Assembly (NCBI GenBank): GCA_020161395.1
Contig: JAIUOE010000004.1
Span: 1 to 64,000 of the forward strand
Reading direction: 5' to 3'
Source of the DNA: Bacteroidota bacterium
GTDB lineage: Bacteria > Bacteroidota > Ignavibacteria > Ignavibacteriales > Ignavibacteriaceae
DNA length: 64,000 nt
Numbering within the stretch: the stretch's first letter is position 1; each line of letters starts with the position of its first letter. Positions 61,978 through 64,000 of this stretch are shown piece by piece. The notes under the pieces are model-generated. The model saw only the letters and a program-made list of their open reading frames with translations, ran no database searches and had not been told where the DNA came from. Position numbers and translations under genes: made by a program.

Positions 61978-63614
61978 TTGTTTTGATGGCATTTCTTTCC
62001 GGATGTGCTAACATGCAGGCGCCCGGTGGTGGTGATGTTGACAGAACCCCTCCACAAATTGTAAGCGTGTCGCCTGAAAATGGTCAGAGAAGGTTTAACT
62101 ATAAGGAAATCGAATTTACATTTTCTGAATATGTGGATAAGCGAACCTTTAAAGATGCAATCTTCGTTTCGCCATCTCTCGAAAAAGGTTTTGATGTCAA
62201 ATGGTCTGGGAAAACAGCAATACTCAAGTTTAATGAAGAATTGAAACCTGACATTACCTATAACATAACAATCGGTACAAGTGTAACCGATTTGAACAAC
62301 AATAACAACATGGCCGGTGCATATTCGTATATTTTCTCAACCGGAGATGTAATAGATAAAGCAACAGTCTTCGGCAAAATTTACGATAAAGATCCCAATA
62401 AAATTTTTGTTTTTGCCTACCTTCTCGGTACCCCCGGTGACTCCATTTTAAAAAGAAAACCTGATTTCGTTACTCAGGTCGGTTCAACAGGTGAATTCCG
62501 CTTATCAGGTTTGCCAAAGGGAAATTTCAGGTTTTTTGCAGTTGGAAATTCCTTTGGTGATTTAATTTACAATCTCAACAGCGACAGGATTGGAATTTAC
62601 AACAAGGATGTCACCCTTTCTCAGAATGATACCCTAAGGGAAAGATTGAATTTTTTCATGACAAAATTTGATACGATTCCCCCTGTACTGCAAAAATCTG
62701 TTATGACAGATCGTAACCATGTTTTGCTCAGTTTTAATGAAGACATTGCCATATCATCAATGGAAACCGCTAACATTTCATTTATCGATTCTGCTTCAGA
62801 TGGAACGCTAAAACCATTATATGTCTACTCTCCGGGCGGAAAAAAAAGTGAAGCAGTGATTTCAGTTACCGGAAATGTCAAAAAGGAATCATCCCTTTCC
62901 ATTGAAATCACCGGAGTAAAAGATATGTTTGGAAATGCATCTTCAAAGATAAGGATGGAAGTGCCGGTTTCTGACAAGAGGGACACTGTTCCGGTTTCAA
63001 TCTCACAAATAGAGCCCGTCGATCTGAACAACATCATACCTGAATTTCCGGAATTTACACTTAAACTGGATGATGGTGTAAACCCGGCAAAAATGACATC
63101 GGCATTAACGGTCTCAGACACATCAAAAAAAAATGTAAAAACCAAAGTTACCAGAGTCGATGATGCGATTTATAAAGTAAAAGTCGATCAAAAACTTGAA
63201 CCACTCTCGGAGTATTTCCTCAAGGTAAACACTGCTGAACTGACAGATGCCGCAGGAAACACGAAGGATACACTGCTTCAGTCGAAATTTACCACCTATA
63301 ACAGCATCAATTTTACAGGACTCTCAGGAACCATTAAAGGAATGACCGGTAAATATATTGTTGAGTTGAGCGATGTCGAACAGGGCGACAGGGTTTACAA
63401 AACCGGTTTACAGTCTGACGGGAAGTTTGAGTTCGTTGATTTACTGCCGGGAAAGTATAACCTGAGGTTGTTTGAAGATAAAAGGGGAGACAAAGAATAT
63501 TTCTCCGGATCGCTCTTTCCCTTCGAGCATTCCGCAAAATTCTTCGTCCACCCTTTAGTAATTGAACTGATTCCCAGATGGGTCACATTCGACTTCAAGT
63601 GGAATGTGGACTGA
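61947..63614 (+). CDS. Ig-like (Big_5) domain lipoprotein
   Basis: This 555-residue protein starts at 61947, overlapping mltG by 31 bp; the start is needed for a hydrophobic stretch ahead of the lipobox FLSGC (Cys20). The mature end MQAPGGGDVDRTPPQIVSVSP is typical of Bacteroidota lipoproteins with an N-terminal Ig-like Big_5 domain (residues ~35-130, including FTFSEYVDKRTFKDAIFVSP). Further beta-sandwich modules follow, with a CarboxypepD_reg-like C-terminal part (PGKYNLRLFEDKRGDKEYFS). Probably an outer-membrane lipoprotein; function unknown. Confidence 0.87.
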   Translation: MARLVKDYSIVVLMAFLSGCANMQAPGGGDVDRTPPQIVSVSPENGQRRFNYKEIEFTFSEYVDKRTFKDAIFVSPSLEKGFDVKWSGKTAILKFNEELKPDITYNITIGTSVTDLNNNNNMAGAYSYIFSTGDVIDKATVFGKIYDKDPNKIFVFAYLLGTPGDSILKRKPDFVTQVGSTGEFRLSGLPKGNFRFFAVGNSFGDLIYNLNSDRIGIYNKDVTLSQNDTLRERLNFFMTKFDTIPPVLQKSVMTDRNHVLLSFNEDIAISSMETANISFIDSASDGTLKPLYVYSPGGKKSEAVISVTGNVKKESSLSIEITGVKDMFGNASSKIRMEVPVSDKRDTVPVSISQIEPVDLNNIIPEFPEFTLKLDDGVNPAKMTSALTVSDTSKKNVKTKVTRVDDAIYKVKVDQKLEPLSEYFLKVNTAELTDAAGNTKDTLLQSKFTTYNSINFTGLSGTIKGMTGKYIVELSDVEQGDRVYKTGLQSDGKFEFVDLLPGKYNLRLFEDKRGDKEYFSGSLFPFEHSAKFFVHPLVIELIPRWVTFDFKWNVD

Positions 63615-63626
63615 GATTATTCTCTC

Positions 63627-64000
63627 TTAGTTGTAAAGATAATATTTTGAAGAGAGCTTCCTGAAACTTTCCACATCCTTGTTTAAGTAGTCCTTCACAT
63701 CATCATATTTCATTCTCTTTGAGAATTTCTCCCGCACATTTTTTGATCCGCATACTTTGTCGAACATATCCAGACGGTCTTTCTTTGCAAGTTTGAACGG
63801 GTTTTTGTCGGGATACAATTCGTTGTTTGCTTCCATTACAAGGAACTGAATCGACATGAGATTCACTTTCGAATAATCTGTGATGAAGAGTTGTACGCCA
63901 CCAAGGTTTTTTCCCTTCGCACTGCCGTAGTATGGCTTGAATTTAAGCGGTCTGAAAATAACTCCGGGGATATTTTTTGAATTGAGTTTATCTGCCAGTT
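63627..64000 (-). CDS. C-terminal end of a DUF1343/NamZ-type exo-beta-N-acetylmuramidase (5' part outside window)
   Basis: The frame is open to the window edge, so the ATG at 63866 is internal. The visible end reads LADKLNSKNIPGVIFRPLKF, then GGVQLFITDYSKVN, LYPDKNPFKLAK, and SFRKLSSKYYLYN at the terminus. These match the C-terminal part of the DUF1343/NamZ family, whose members release GlcNAc-free MurNAc from peptidoglycan fragments. It is convergent with the Ig-like lipoprotein gene, 12 bp apart, with no clear hairpin between them. Confidence 0.85.
   Translation of the reverse strand, partial: LADKLNSKNIPGVIFRPLKFKPYYGSAKGKNLGGVQLFITDYSKVNLMSIQFLVMEANNELYPDKNPFKLAKKDRLDMFDKVCGSKNVREKFSKRMKYDDVKDYLNKDVESFRKLSSKYYLYN

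Noticed and set aside
63627-63866. 79-residue ORF with ATG at 63866 as a complete small gene
   Set aside because: The frame is open further upstream to the window edge and carries DUF1343 motifs, so it is the end of a larger gene.

Overview
The window looks like chromosome from a free-living member of the Ignavibacteria (Bacteroidota/Chlorobi group). This is an inference. It rests on six proteins carrying type IX secretion (T9SS) C-terminal sorting domains of the 'YPNPFNP' type, Bacteroidota-style signal peptides ending in 'AQ', moderate GC by eye, and start sites that often lack a strong Shine-Dalgarno. I saw no phage, insertion sequence or CRISPR array.

Layout. 1-6690: three T9SS surface or secreted proteins on the + strand (one cut by the window edge). 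Two of them share a near-identical tail, a post-stop 8-bp repeat and the same terminator. The 1350-residue protein has its signal peptide out of frame behind an 11-C tract. 6694-17225 (-): a probable operon of a secreted amidase, a phosphohexomutase, an oversized HAD protein, a GH38 mannosidase-like protein and a GH94 phosphorylase, which reads as an oligosaccharide phosphorolysis and sugar-phosphate unit. 17424-25770: a secreted MetX-like hydrolase, a membrane-anchored isoaspartyl methyltransferase, a sugar ABC ATPase behind a LacI-type operator, two DUF3298-like paralogues (one killed by an amber codon), a UvrD-type helicase, a small membrane protein and flotillin-like FloA. 26025-38176 (+): ClpC, pterin carbinolamine dehydratase, an M64 peptidase, an aldehyde dehydrogenase, glutaryl-CoA dehydrogenase, IMP dehydrogenase, an M24 peptidase, a glycosyltransferase and PurD. 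38400-46766: glutamate dehydrogenase, a sensor plus PPDK-like ATP-grasp protein, and a minus-strand run (WG-repeat protein, HIBADH-like dehydrogenase, esterase, DUF2892). 46953-50134: a pentaheme T9SS cytochrome and another T9SS protein.

50168-64000 is a core block: three tRNAs, then infC-rpmI-rplT-pheS-pheT, a coiled-coil protein, zapA, a structured RNA that I interpret as 6S RNA, rny, coaE, proline dehydrogenase, tsaD, mltG, an Ig-like lipoprotein and the end of a NamZ/DUF1343 protein. Translation, cell division and RNA turnover are tightly packed here, often with overlapping starts and stops.

Most interesting points: the poly-C switch-like tract, the 6S RNA candidate after zapA, the GH38 protein without the usual nucleophile inside a phosphorylase operon, the perfect LacI/CRE-type operator, the amber-interrupted paralogue, the phrase-like intergenic repeats at 31.6-31.8 kb, and the PPDK-like protein that has lost its phospho-histidine and PEP domains. 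Nothing was run against a database; all family names come from motif recognition.
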